NCBI RefSeq assembly: GCF_902706295.1
Contig: NZ_CACSJJ010000001.1
Location: forward strand, 62,001-126,000
Direction: 5' to 3'
From: Arthrobacter sp. 18067
GTDB taxonomy: Bacteria > Actinomycetota > Actinomycetes > Actinomycetales > Micrococcaceae
Length of the DNA stretch: 64,000 nucleotides
Positions 1 to 8,322 of the stretch are shown here, one piece after another. The first letter of the stretch is position 1, and every line of letters starts with the position of its first letter. The position numbers and the translations under genes are program-made. The notes under the pieces were generated by a model. It made no database searches and was not told the DNA's origin. It worked only from the letters and a program-made list of their open reading frames with translations.

Positions 1-2458
1 GGGTTCGCGGAATCGGCGTAGCACTCATGGCCAGTACATCAACGTTGGTGCGCATCTTCTTGAGCGCTTCCTTGTGCTCCACACCGAAGCGCTGCTCTTC
101 GTCCACGATCACCAGGCCAAGGTCCTTGAACTCGAAGTCCTTGGACAAGAGCCGGTGCGTGCCGATCACCACATCCACGGCGCCGCTCTTGACGCCCTCA
201 GCTGTTTCCTTGGCTTCCTTGCCGCTCTGGAATCGGGACAGCGGCTTGACGCGCAACGGGAAACCGGAGAAACGCTCCGTGAACGTCTCGTAGTGCTGCT
301 GCGCCAACAGTGTGGTGGGCACCAGGACAGCCACTTGCTTGCCGTCCTGCACAGCCTTGAACGCCGCGCGAACTGCGATCTCGGTCTTTCCGTAGCCCAC
401 GTCTCCGGACACCAGACGGTCCATGGGGATCTCCCGTTCCATGTCCGCCTTGACCTCGTTGATGGTGGTCAACTGGTCCGGCGTCTCCACATAGGGGAAG
501 GCTTCCTCGAGTTCGCGCTGCCATGGGGTGTCCGGGGCAAAGGCGTGGCCCCGGGATGCCATGCGGGCGGAGTAGAGCCGGATCAGTTCACCGGCGATTT
601 CCTTGACAGCCTTGCGTGCCTTGGACTTGGTGCTGGCCCAGTCCGCTCCGCCCATCTTGCTCAACGCCGGAGTGTCCCCGCCGACGTAGCGGGTCACCTG
701 GTCCAGTTGGTCGGTGGGCACGAAGAGCCGGTCACCCGGGGCGCCGCGCTTGGACGGGGCATACTCCAGGACCAGGTACTCGCGCAGCCCGGCATCCGAG
801 GCCGACGTACCCGTGACCTTGCGCTGGATGAGCTCGACGAACCGGCCGATGCCGTGCTGCTCATGCACTACGGAATCACCGGCGTGCAGCTGCAGCGGGT
901 CCACTGCGTTGCGACGCTTGGACGGCATGCGCCGCATGTCCTTGGTGGAGCTGGCCGTGGCGCGACCCAGCAAGTCGGCTTCGGTCAACAGACCCAGTTT
1001 GAGGCCGTCCAGGACAAAACCACGTCCGACGGCGGCAGTGGTCACCTCGATGATTCCGGGCTGGGGTTCCTTATCCAAGGACTCCACACGGGAACACGGA
1101 ATGTCGGCGTCGTGGAACAGCTCGGCAAGGCGCTGGGCGGGCCCGGGACCATCGGTCACCACCACCACACGCCACTGCTCGCGGACGCGGGAGCCGATGA
1201 ACTCCAGCATCTCGGCCACCTCGCCCTGGTATCCACGCGGTTCGCGGGCACGCATGTTGAGGACGTCGATGTCCAGTACCAGGTCCTCGTCCGAGGCAAG
1301 CGAGGTGATGGACCACCAGGAAACGTCGTGTGCAAGGGCGGCGGAGCGGGTGTCGGTGAGGGACCTGAAACTGGCGGCATGCAGGTCCGCGGAGGCCTGG
1401 GACGACAGGTCAAGGGGCGCCGCACCGCCGTCGGACGCTGTTGACCAGGCAGCTTCGAGGAACTCCTCGTTGGTCGCCGCGAGATCGTGTGCGCGGGTGC
1501 GTACCTTCTCCGGTTCGATCACCACGGAAAGCGAGCCGGCCGGGAGCTGGTCCACGAACGGGACCATGGCGTCCACAAGCACCGGTGCGAGGGATTCCAT
1601 GCCCTCGACTGCGATGCCGCCCGCAATCTTCTCCAGCATGTCGGCTGCGGCAGGCATGTCGGCCTTCAGCTTCGAGGCACGGGACATCACGGAGGGCGTA
1701 ATCAGGATCTCCCGGCACGGCGGTGCGTGCAGTTCCGTCGGGTGGTGGATCCCGGGGGCGGACAGCGAGCGCTGGTCAGCAACGGCAAACCAACGCATCT
1801 GGTCCACTTCGTCGCCGAAGAATTCCACCCGGATCGGGTGGTCCTCGGTGGGCGGGAAGACGTCCAGGATGCCGCCGCGGACTGCGAATTCGCCGCGGTG
1901 CGTCACCATATCCACCCGTGCATAGGCGGCATCGGAGAGCGCGCGGACAACCTCCGAGAAGGAGCGTTCCTGTCCCACCTGCAGTGTCACCGGAACAAGG
2001 TCGCCGAGGCCGGCAACAATGGGCTGGACCACGGCGCGGACCGGGGCCACCACCACACGCAACGGGGCCGCCGTCGACGTTTCAGGGTGGGTCAGGCGGC
2101 GCAGGACGGAGAGCCTGCGGCCAACGGTGTCCGAGCGCGGCGACAGCCGCTCATGCGGGAGGGTTTCCCAGCTGGGAAAGGTGGCGATGGAGTCCGCAGG
2201 CAGATAGGAGCCCAGCGCGGCCGTGAGATCCTCGGCTTCGCGGCCGGTTGCCGTGACGGCGAGAACCACGGGAGCGCCGGTGCCCTCAGTCCCAGCCAGC
2301 GCATCTGCCATTTCCGCCAGCAGCACGGCGCGCATGCCTGTAGGCGCGCTGATCTGGTAGTCGGTGTTGCGGTCACTGAAAGGCCGCTGTGCCTCCGTTC
2401 GAACGCGCGCGAACGTCTTGTCCTCCGCCAATGCGCGGCGCAGACCGTTGAGGCTCAT
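1..2458 (-). CDS. mfd: Transcription-repair coupling factor Mfd, N-terminal 819 residues (3' end off window)
   Basis: Mfd is an ATP-driven translocase that removes RNA polymerase stalled at DNA lesions and recruits the UvrABC excision machinery. The reading frame opens at ATG 2458 (MSLNGLRRALAEDK) and stays open to the window edge. In order it shows a UvrB-like N-terminal part, the CarD-like RNA-polymerase-interacting module (DSVVHEQHGIGRFVEL, near residue 530), Walker A GDVGYGKTE (near 685) and the helicase motif II DEEQRFG (near 785), ending in the AMSATPIPRT motif. About 400 more residues are expected beyond the edge. It is divergent from the SDR gene with a 109-bp gap. Identification is firm; only the missing end is unknown. 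Confidence 0.97.
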   Translation of the reverse strand, partial: MSLNGLRRALAEDKTFARVRTEAQRPFSDRNTDYQISAPTGMRAVLLAEMADALAGTEGTGAPVVLAVTATGREAEDLTAALGSYLPADSIATFPSWETLPHERLSPRSDTVGRRLSVLRRLTHPETSTAAPLRVVVAPVRAVVQPIVAGLGDLVPVTLQVGQERSFSEVVRALSDAAYARVDMVTHRGEFAVRGGILDVFPPTEDHPIRVEFFGDEVDQMRWFAVADQRSLSAPGIHHPTELHAPPCREILITPSVMSRASKLKADMPAAADMLEKIAGGIAVEGMESLAPVLVDAMVPFVDQLPAGSLSVVIEPEKVRTRAHDLAATNEEFLEAAWSTASDGGAAPLDLSSQASADLHAASFRSLTDTRSAALAHDVSWWSITSLASDEDLVLDIDVLNMRAREPRGYQGEVAEMLEFIGSRVREQWRVVVVTDGPGPAQRLAELFHDADIPCSRVESLDKEPQPGIIEVTTAAVGRGFVLDGLKLGLLTEADLLGRATASSTKDMRRMPSKRRNAVDPLQLHAGDSVVHEQHGIGRFVELIQRKVTGTSASDAGLREYLVLEYAPSKRGAPGDRLFVPTDQLDQVTRYVGGDTPALSKMGGADWASTKSKARKAVKEIAGELIRLYSARMASRGHAFAPDTPWQRELEEAFPYVETPDQLTTINEVKADMEREIPMDRLVSGDVGYGKTEIAVRAAFKAVQDGKQVAVLVPTTLLAQQHYETFTERFSGFPLRVKPLSRFQSGKEAKETAEGVKSGAVDVVIGTHRLLSKDFEFKDLGLVIVDEEQRFGVEHKEALKKMRTNVDVLAMSATPIPRT

Positions 2459-2567
2459 GACAGAAACTCCTAGGGTGGGTCCAAGGGCAGGCAACACAAA
2501 TGCCCGGAAATTCAGATGAACGCCGGGTCATTCCAGCCTACCTCTACCCCCAGCCCCAGGAGTTCCT

Positions 2568-4106
2568 TTGCAGCCTTCGGAAGCTACGCATTCCAATACC
2601 CCGCAGGACACCAAGACCGTGCTGGTCACCGGCGCCACGGGATACATCGGCGGCCGCCTGGTTCCCCGGCTCCTCGAAGCCGGCCATAGAGTGAAAGTGC
2701 TGGTCCGTACGCCACAGAAGATCGCCGACGTTCCCTGGCATGACGACGTCGAAATCGTCGAGAACAGCCTGTCCGACGCCGAAGGCCTCGCCGACGCACT
2801 GGACGGCGTGGATGTCCTGTACTACCTGGTCCATTCCATGGCGTCAGGCAGCGGGTTCGAGTCCAAGGAAGAAGCCATGGCCCGGCTCGTGGCAGGAGCC
2901 GCAGCGGAGGCCGGTGTGGACAGGATTGTTTACCTTGGTGGGCTGCACCCGGAGAAGACCGAACTGTCCACACACATGCGTTCGCGCGAGACCGTGGGCA
3001 GGGTGTTCCTTGAATCTCCGGTGGACGCCATCGTGTTCCAAGCCGGTGTGGTGATCGGTTCGGGGTCGGCCTCGTTCGAGATGATCCGCCACCTGGCCGA
3101 AACCCTCCCCGTCATGCCCGCACCGAGCTGGGTCAACAACCGGGTTGAAGCCATCGCCGTCCGCGACGTGCTCCATTACCTCGTGGCCGCCGCTGCACTT
3201 CCGGGAAAGTTAAACCGATCCTTCGACATTGGGTCCCGGGACGTCCTGAAATACAAGGACATGATGAACCAGTACGCCGTGGAACGCGGACTTCCCCGTC
3301 GCTTGGTCATTGCGCTCCCCGTCCCGGCACCCAAGCTTGCCGGCTTGTGGGTTGCCCTGGTAACACCCATTCCACTGTCCATGTCCCTGCCCCTGGTGCA
3401 GTCACTGCAGCACGACGCTGTGTCGCGGGAGCACGACGTCGACGACTACTTCCCGCAGCCCGACGGCGGCCTGACGCCCTACCGCCGCGCCGTCGCGTTG
3501 GCGCTCGGCAAGGAACGGGACGTCCAAGTGGAGACCACCTGGGCCAACGCCGGCATCGATGCCGATCCGCTTCCGAGCGACCCCGACTGGGCCGGCTACA
3601 AAGTGTTCCTGGATGAACGGGCCTTCCACAGCGAAGCCAAGCCCGAACACGTCTGGACCATCATCGAAGGCATCGGCGGCAAGAACGGCTGGTACTCACT
3701 GCCTTTGGCCTGGCGCGTTCGTGGCTGGCTGGACAAGTTGCAGGGCGGCGCCGGGTTGCTGCGGGGGCGCCGTCACCCCAAGACACTGAATACCGGCGAG
3801 GTGGTGGATTGGTGGCGGGTGGAGGCCATCGATCGAGGGCGCCTGCTGCGCCTGCGCGCCGAGATGAGGGCACCCGGCGGCGCCTGGCTGGAACTGGCAG
3901 TAGAGCCCGACGGCGGTGGGAGCCTCTACAAGCAGCGCGCCATCTTCTTCCCCCGCGGTTTGGCGGGAAGGCTTTACTGGTTGGGCGTGTACCCGTTCCA
4001 TGGGTTCATCTTCCCGTCGATGGCGCGCAACATTTCGGCGGCGGCCATGACACTTCAGGAGGCTGAGCAGAAGCAGGGTTCGGGGGTGGCCACGGACAAC
4101 CCGTAG
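2568..4106 (+). CDS. SDR-type NAD(P)-binding oxidoreductase with C-terminal DUF2867 domain
   Basis: The 512-residue protein begins with a Rossmann fold: TGATGYIGG at residues 21-29 is the dinucleotide-binding turn, followed by an atypical/extended SDR core of the NmrA-like kind. The last ~150 residues (from about YSLPLAWRVRGWLDK) match the DUF2867 layout often fused to such SDRs. A substrate cannot be read from the sequence. The start is TTG 2568, chosen because CAGGAG lies 5-6 bases upstream; no in-frame ATG precedes the Rossmann motif. It is the first plus-strand gene after mfd, and the DUF2505 gene follows 47 bp downstream. Confidence 0.8.
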   Translation: MQPSEATHSNTPQDTKTVLVTGATGYIGGRLVPRLLEAGHRVKVLVRTPQKIADVPWHDDVEIVENSLSDAEGLADALDGVDVLYYLVHSMASGSGFESKEEAMARLVAGAAAEAGVDRIVYLGGLHPEKTELSTHMRSRETVGRVFLESPVDAIVFQAGVVIGSGSASFEMIRHLAETLPVMPAPSWVNNRVEAIAVRDVLHYLVAAAALPGKLNRSFDIGSRDVLKYKDMMNQYAVERGLPRRLVIALPVPAPKLAGLWVALVTPIPLSMSLPLVQSLQHDAVSREHDVDDYFPQPDGGLTPYRRAVALALGKERDVQVETTWANAGIDADPLPSDPDWAGYKVFLDERAFHSEAKPEHVWTIIEGIGGKNGWYSLPLAWRVRGWLDKLQGGAGLLRGRRHPKTLNTGEVVDWWRVEAIDRGRLLRLRAEMRAPGGAWLELAVEPDGGGSLYKQRAIFFPRGLAGRLYWLGVYPFHGFIFPSMARNISAAAMTLQEAEQKQGSGVATDNP

Positions 4107-4153
4107 GATGTTGGGAGCTAAAAAGCTTCACCACCACCATCCACGGAGGACCC

Positions 4154-4651
4154 ATGGCCCTGAGCGCATCCACCACCCTGCCGCACAGCGTTGACCGCGT
4201 TGCTGCCGTATTTGTCGACGAGGAATTCCTGCGTCACACGAGCGAACTTGTGGGCGGCTCCCTGGAATCGTTCACGATCGACGGCGACCCCGCCGGTGCT
4301 TTCAGCACCACCACTGTCCGCACCCTCCCCACCACGCGGCTGCCGGACATTGCCCGCAAGTTCGTTGGCGAAACCCTGAAGGTCACCCAGACCGAGCAGT
4401 GGGAAGCCCCTGCCGCCGACGGCTCGCGCGCCAGCAACATCGCCCTCAAGATCTCGGGGGCTCCCCTCGACGTCACGGCTGTTCAGCGCCTCGTGGCCGA
4501 TGGCAGCAACACCCGCATCGAACTCGAAGGCAACGTATCCTCCTCTGTTCCGTTCCTCGGTGGCAAGATCGCCGACGCCGCGGAGCCCATGGTGGGCAAG
4601 GCCTTGAACATCCAGTCACAGCAGGCCCAGGCCTGGCTCGAAAGCCACTAG
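4154..4651 (+). CDS. DUF2505 domain protein
   Basis: A 165-residue soluble protein without signal peptide or membrane segment, recognised as the actinobacterial DUF2505 family, which is thought to have a START/SRPBCC-like fold. The sequence starts MALSASTTLPHSVDRVAAVFVDEEFLRH, typical of a ligand-binding helix-grip N-terminus. ATG 4154 is preceded by CGGAGGA at good spacing. The next gene starts 1 bp after its stop, so the two are probably co-transcribed. Function is unknown; a small hydrophobic-ligand binder is only an inference from the fold. Confidence 0.75.
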   Translation: MALSASTTLPHSVDRVAAVFVDEEFLRHTSELVGGSLESFTIDGDPAGAFSTTTVRTLPTTRLPDIARKFVGETLKVTQTEQWEAPAADGSRASNIALKISGAPLDVTAVQRLVADGSNTRIELEGNVSSSVPFLGGKIADAAEPMVGKALNIQSQQAQAWLESH

Positions 4652-4652
4652 C

Positions 4653-4874
4653 GTGGAGATCCCCGCGATCCTTGCGGTCGTCCTGATCGTTGCCGGTGTC
4701 TGGTCCCTGGTTGTGTGGCCGCAGTTCCTCAAGCGCGTCATGAAGGACCCCCGCGCCCGCGATGCCGCAGGCAAGGCCACAAAGTTCCTCACGGTCCACG
4801 TCGTGCTGGTCACCATCTCCATGGTGCTCGGACTTGCGACGGCGGCCATTGGGATCGCGGGCCTCGTCGCCTAG
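4653..4874 (+). CDS. Small two-helix membrane protein, SCO4848-like
   Basis: A 73-residue protein with two hydrophobic helices (about residues 3-22 and 45-70) joined by a basic stretch (KRVMKDPRARDAAGKATK), matching what I recall of the SCO4848 family of small actinobacterial membrane proteins. GTG 4653 lies 1 bp after the upstream stop codon; no independent ribosome site is clear, suggesting translational coupling to the DUF2505 gene. No catalytic motif is present and the role is unknown. Confidence 0.65.
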   Translation: MEIPAILAVVLIVAGVWSLVVWPQFLKRVMKDPRARDAAGKATKFLTVHVVLVTISMVLGLATAAIGIAGLVA

Positions 4875-4880
4875 GTTTCA

Positions 4881-4946
4881 CCCAACCAAGTAGCAGCAGA
4901 GCGCGTTATGAGAGCTGATAACGCGCTCTGCTGCTACCCAGTTGGG
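4881..4946. repeat. Large imperfect palindrome, 29-bp arms, 8-bp loop
   Basis: Arms 4881-4909 and 4918-4946 pair over 29 positions with three mismatches; the inner 20 pairs, from GTAGCAGCAG through GCGCGTTAT, are perfect. The loop is GAGAGCTG. It lies just after the SCO4848-like gene and 85 bp before nhaA. There is no T-run on either side, so it is not a classic intrinsic terminator; a dispersed REP-like palindrome is the alternative. Confidence 0.8.
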
Positions 4947-5030
4947 TATGATGGACAATGGTGTGCCGGGAAGTCTGGTCGGCGGTTTTTTGCAGTACCC
5001 GCAAACGCCCGCCCACTGTGAGGAGCCCCT

Positions 5031-6347
5031 GTGGCCCAGCAACTCCCCCCTTCGCCCGATACCAGCAGCTCCAGCAAAGTCTTCACCCGCTCCACGTACC
5101 CCGAGTACCGCCGGATCCTCTCCATTCTCCGCACGGAAACCGTGGGCGGCGCCCTTCTCCTGGCGGCCACTGTCGTTGCCCTGATCTGGGCAAACTCCCC
5201 CGCATCAGAGGGCTACTTCGCCCTCCGCGATGTCAAGATCGGCTACGAACCCTGGCATCTTGAGCTCAGCCTTGGCCATTGGGCCTCGGACGGGCTTCTG
5301 GCGGTGTTCTTCTTCCTCGCCGGCCTTGAGCTCAAGCGCGAATTCGTTGCCGGAGAACTCCGCAAACCGGCCCGGGCAGTTGTCCCGGTGGCCGCGGCCG
5401 TCGGCGGCGTCGTGGTTCCAGCGCTGATCTTCGTCCTGTTCAACCTGGGATCCCCCGAAACGCTCAAGGGCTGGGCCATTCCCACCGCCACGGACATCGC
5501 CTTCGCCCTTGCTGTGCTGGCCGTCATCAACACGCACCTGCCGGCTGCCCTGCGGACCTTCCTACTGACTCTCGCCGTGGTGGACGACCTCATCGCCATC
5601 GGCATTATCGCCTTCTTCTACTCCACGGGGCTCCAGCCATTGATGCTGTTGGCGGCCTTGGTGCCGCTCGCCCTCTTCACCTTCCTGGTCCAGAAGCGGA
5701 TCCGCAGTTGGTACTTGCTCGTCCCCCTGGCCTTGGCCACATGGGGTTTCGTCCACGCCTCCGGCATCCACGCCACCGTGGCCGGGGTCCTGCTGGGCTT
5801 CGCCGTTCCAGTTCTGGCCAGCGGCAAAAAGGGAGAGCCTGCCGAGGGCCTGGCAGAGCACTTCGAACACCGTCTGCGCCCCTTCTCTGCAGGGTTTGCC
5901 GTACCAGTCTTTGCGTTCTTCTCAGCCGGCGTGGCCTTGGGCGGATTCGATGGCATGGGCGCAGCCCTCAGGGATCCCGTGGCCGTCGGCATTGTGGCAG
6001 CGTTGGTGGTGGGCAAGGCCGTGGGCGTCTTCGGCACCACATTCCTGGTCACCAAGACCACCCGCGCAAGCCTCGATTCCAGCATTGCCTGGATCGACCT
6101 CTTCGGACTGGCGCTCCTGGCCGGCATCGGGTTCACCGTCTCGCTGCTGATCGGCGAGCTGAGCTTCGGGACCGCTTCGGCACACAATGACCACGCCAAG
6201 GTGGCCATCCTGGCAGGTTCCCTGATTGCGGCGCTGCTGGCCGCCGTCGTGCTTAAGGCACGCAACCGGCGCTACCGCCAGGTGCAGGCGGATGAAGAAC
6301 GGGACGACGACGGCGACGGCGTACCTGACATCTTTGCCCGCGCCTGA
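5031..6347 (+). CDS. nhaA: Na+/H+ antiporter NhaA
   Basis: A 438-residue polytopic inner-membrane antiporter exchanging external H+ for internal Na+. The transport-site aspartate pair is seen in [18 protein letters not shown], and the family motifs [18 protein letters not shown] and [18 protein letters not shown] are intact. GTG 5031 follows GAGGAG by 6-7 bases. The hydrophilic C-terminus ends with an Asp-rich stretch, [11 protein letters not shown], like a calcium-binding DxDxDG loop, which is not part of the transport fold. The gene stands alone: a palindrome lies upstream and sufU converges 21 bp downstream. Confidence 0.96.
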   Translation: MAQQLPPSPDTSSSSKVFTRSTYPEYRRILSILRTETVGGALLLAATVVALIWANSPASEGYFALRDVKIGYEPWHLELSLGHWASDGLLAVFFFLAGLELKREFVAGELRKPARAVVPVAAAVGGVVVPALIFVLFNLGSPETLKGWAIPTATDIAFALAVLAVINTHLPAALRTFLLTLAVVDDLIAIGIIAFFYSTGLQPLMLLAALVPLALFTFLVQKRIRSWYLLVPLALATWGFVHASGIHATVAGVLLGFAVPVLASGKKGEPAEGLAEHFEHRLRPFSAGFAVPVFAFFSAGVALGGFDGMGAALRDPVAVGIVAALVVGKAVGVFGTTFLVTKTTRASLDSSIAWIDLFGLALLAGIGFTVSLLIGELSFGTASAHNDHAKVAILAGSLIAALLAAVVLKARNRRYRQVQADEERDDDGDGVPDIFARA

Positions 6348-6368
6348 CGCGCGGGTGCTTCGGAAGGG

Positions 6369-6821
6369 CTAGGCCGTGGCCTGGTTGAGTGCGTCTTCCG
6401 CAGCAACCCAGGAGATCATGGCGCATTTCACGCGGGCTGCGTAGCGGGCGACGCCTTCGAACGCGGCGGCGTCGCCGAGGATCTCCGGGTCCGCCTGGAC
6501 CTTGCCACGCGACCGGAGGACCTCGCGGAAGTTCTCTATCACGGCGTGCAGTTCCTCCACTGACATGCCTTCACCCAGCTCGCTGAGCACCGAGGCCGAC
6601 GCCATGGAGATGGAGCAGCCGGCACCGTCCCAGCTGATCTGCTGGACTGTTCCGTCCGCAACGGCGAGCCGCAGCGTCACTTCGTCCCCGCACACAGGGT
6701 TCAGCTGGTGCGATTGGCCGGTGGATGCCCCTACGGGGGCAGCCGTTTCTGCCAGTCCGCTGCCGTGACGCTGCTTGGAGTGGTCCAGGATGATCTGCTG
6801 GTACAGCTGGTCAAGACTCAT
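6369..6821 (-). CDS. sufU: SUF-type Fe-S assembly protein SufU
   Basis: A 150-residue SufU/IscU-like protein that accepts sulfur from the SufS cysteine desulfurase through a zinc-bound active site. The conserved ligands are visible: Cys44 and Asp46 in NPVCGDE, Cys69 in GAGCSIS and Cys133 in VKCAMIS. The ~18-20 residue insertion between the second and third Cys (about residues 100-120) is typical of SufU as opposed to IscU. It starts 87 bp after the stop of sufS on the same strand, so the two probably form an operon. No sufBCD genes are in the window. Confidence 0.95.
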   Translation of the reverse strand: MSLDQLYQQIILDHSKQRHGSGLAETAAPVGASTGQSHQLNPVCGDEVTLRLAVADGTVQQISWDGAGCSISMASASVLSELGEGMSVEELHAVIENFREVLRSRGKVQADPEILGDAAAFEGVARYAARVKCAMISWVAAEDALNQATA

Positions 6822-6908
6822 GGTGGTTGTTGCCTGTCCGGTGGTTGATGCCAGTTCTGGCGAAATCGTTGATTGACGGCCGTCCGGCCAAAAGGCCTTC
6901 GGCGCTTG

Positions 6909-8234
6909 TCAGGCCTGGAAGTAGGCCCGGACCCCGGAAACCGCGTCGAGGAAAGCATCGACGTCGTCCGTTGTGTTGTAGAGGTAAGTACTTGCACGCG
7001 TAGTGGCCGTCAGTCCCAGGCGGCGGTGGAGCGGTTGGGCGCAGTGGTGGCCGACGCGAACGGCGATGCCGCGGTCGTCAAGGAACTGGCCGACGTCGTG
7101 GGCGTGGACACCGGCGACGTCAAACGCGGCCAAACCGATCCGCTCAGACCCTGAAGCAGGACCGACGACACGGATGCCGTCGATGCTTTCGAGGCCCTTG
7201 ACGAGGCGCTGTCCCAGCGTTGATTCCCAGGCATGGATGCGGTCGATGCCTGTCTCGGTGAGGTAATTGACGGCGGTTGCGAGCGCCACGGCCTGGGAGA
7301 TGCGCTGGGTTCCGGCCTCAAACCGCTGGGGCGCTGGCAGGTACTCCGCCCGTTCCATGGTGACAGTGGTGATCATGGAGCCGCCCGTCAGGAACGGCGG
7401 CAGGACATCAAGGAGTTCCTGCTTGCCGTACAGCACGCCAACCCCGGTGGGCGCCAACATTTTGTGCCCCGAGAACACGGCGAAATCTACGTCCAGTTCC
7501 TTGACGTCAACAGCCATGTGCGGCACGGACTGGCACGCGTCCAGGACAACCAGGGATCCAACCCGGCGGGCGAGCGCCACCAGCTCCGCCACCGGGTTGA
7601 TGGTGCCCAGGACGTTCGATGCATGAGTGAAGGCCAGGAGTTTGGTCCGCTCCCCCACGATGTCAGCGGCGGCGTCGAGCCGCAGGGTCCCCTCGTCCGT
7701 AACGGGGATGAACTTGAGCGTGGCTCCTGTCCTGAAGGCGAGTTCCTGCCAGGGGATGAGGTTGGCGTGGTGTTCCATCTCGGTGACCACGATCTCGTCG
7801 CCCGGACCGATGGCCAGGCCCTTCAACGCCGAGCCTCCCCTCCCCTGCGCTGCCCAGAGAGCAGCGTTGGACAGGGCATAGCTGACCAGGTTGAGGCCCT
7901 CGGTGGCGTTGGAGGTCCACACGGTTTCCTCGTACCGGGCACCTACGAAGTCCGCGACGGTCTGTCGTGCGTCCTCGAAGACCTCGGTGGCTTCCACGGC
8001 GAGGTGGTGCGCGCCGCGGTGAACTGCGGCATTGCGTTGCTCGTAGTACTCCTGCTCGGCCTCGATGACGCTGAGCGGGTTCTGCGACGTGGCGCCGGAA
8101 TCGAGGTAGATCAAGGGTCTACCGTTGACCAGCTGGTCCAGCACCGGGAAGTCGTTCCGGATCCGCAACACCTCCGCGTTGTCCATGGCATGCACGGACC
8201 GCTGCAGTGAGGCGGGGGTTGATACGGCAGTCAA
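6909..8234 (-). CDS. sufS: Cysteine desulfurase SufS
   Basis: A PLP-dependent enzyme that takes sulfur from L-cysteine for iron-sulfur cluster assembly. The 441-residue protein carries the PLP lysine Lys258 (FSGHKMLAPTG) and the catalytic Cys398 in RVGHHCAQP, the group-II (SufS) form of the active-site loop. The TTG start at 8234 is supported by AAGGAG seven bases upstream; a shorter version from Met17 would lose this site. It precedes sufU, its normal partner. The stop of the neighbouring ATPase gene is 88 bp upstream. Confidence 0.95.
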   Translation of the reverse strand: MTAVSTPASLQRSVHAMDNAEVLRIRNDFPVLDQLVNGRPLIYLDSGATSQNPLSVIEAEQEYYEQRNAAVHRGAHHLAVEATEVFEDARQTVADFVGARYEETVWTSNATEGLNLVSYALSNAALWAAQGRGGSALKGLAIGPGDEIVVTEMEHHANLIPWQELAFRTGATLKFIPVTDEGTLRLDAAADIVGERTKLLAFTHASNVLGTINPVAELVALARRVGSLVVLDACQSVPHMAVDVKELDVDFAVFSGHKMLAPTGVGVLYGKQELLDVLPPFLTGGSMITTVTMERAEYLPAPQRFEAGTQRISQAVALATAVNYLTETGIDRIHAWESTLGQRLVKGLESIDGIRVVGPASGSERIGLAAFDVAGVHAHDVGQFLDDRGIAVRVGHHCAQPLHRRLGLTATTRASTYLYNTTDDVDAFLDAVSGVRAYFQA

Positions 8235-8322
8235 GGGGCGCTCCTTGGAAATCCTTCAGGGACTCCCCATTATCCCACGGAGGGCCGCGTCGTGCGGTGC
8301 AGCAGGTGTGCCGTACAGCACG

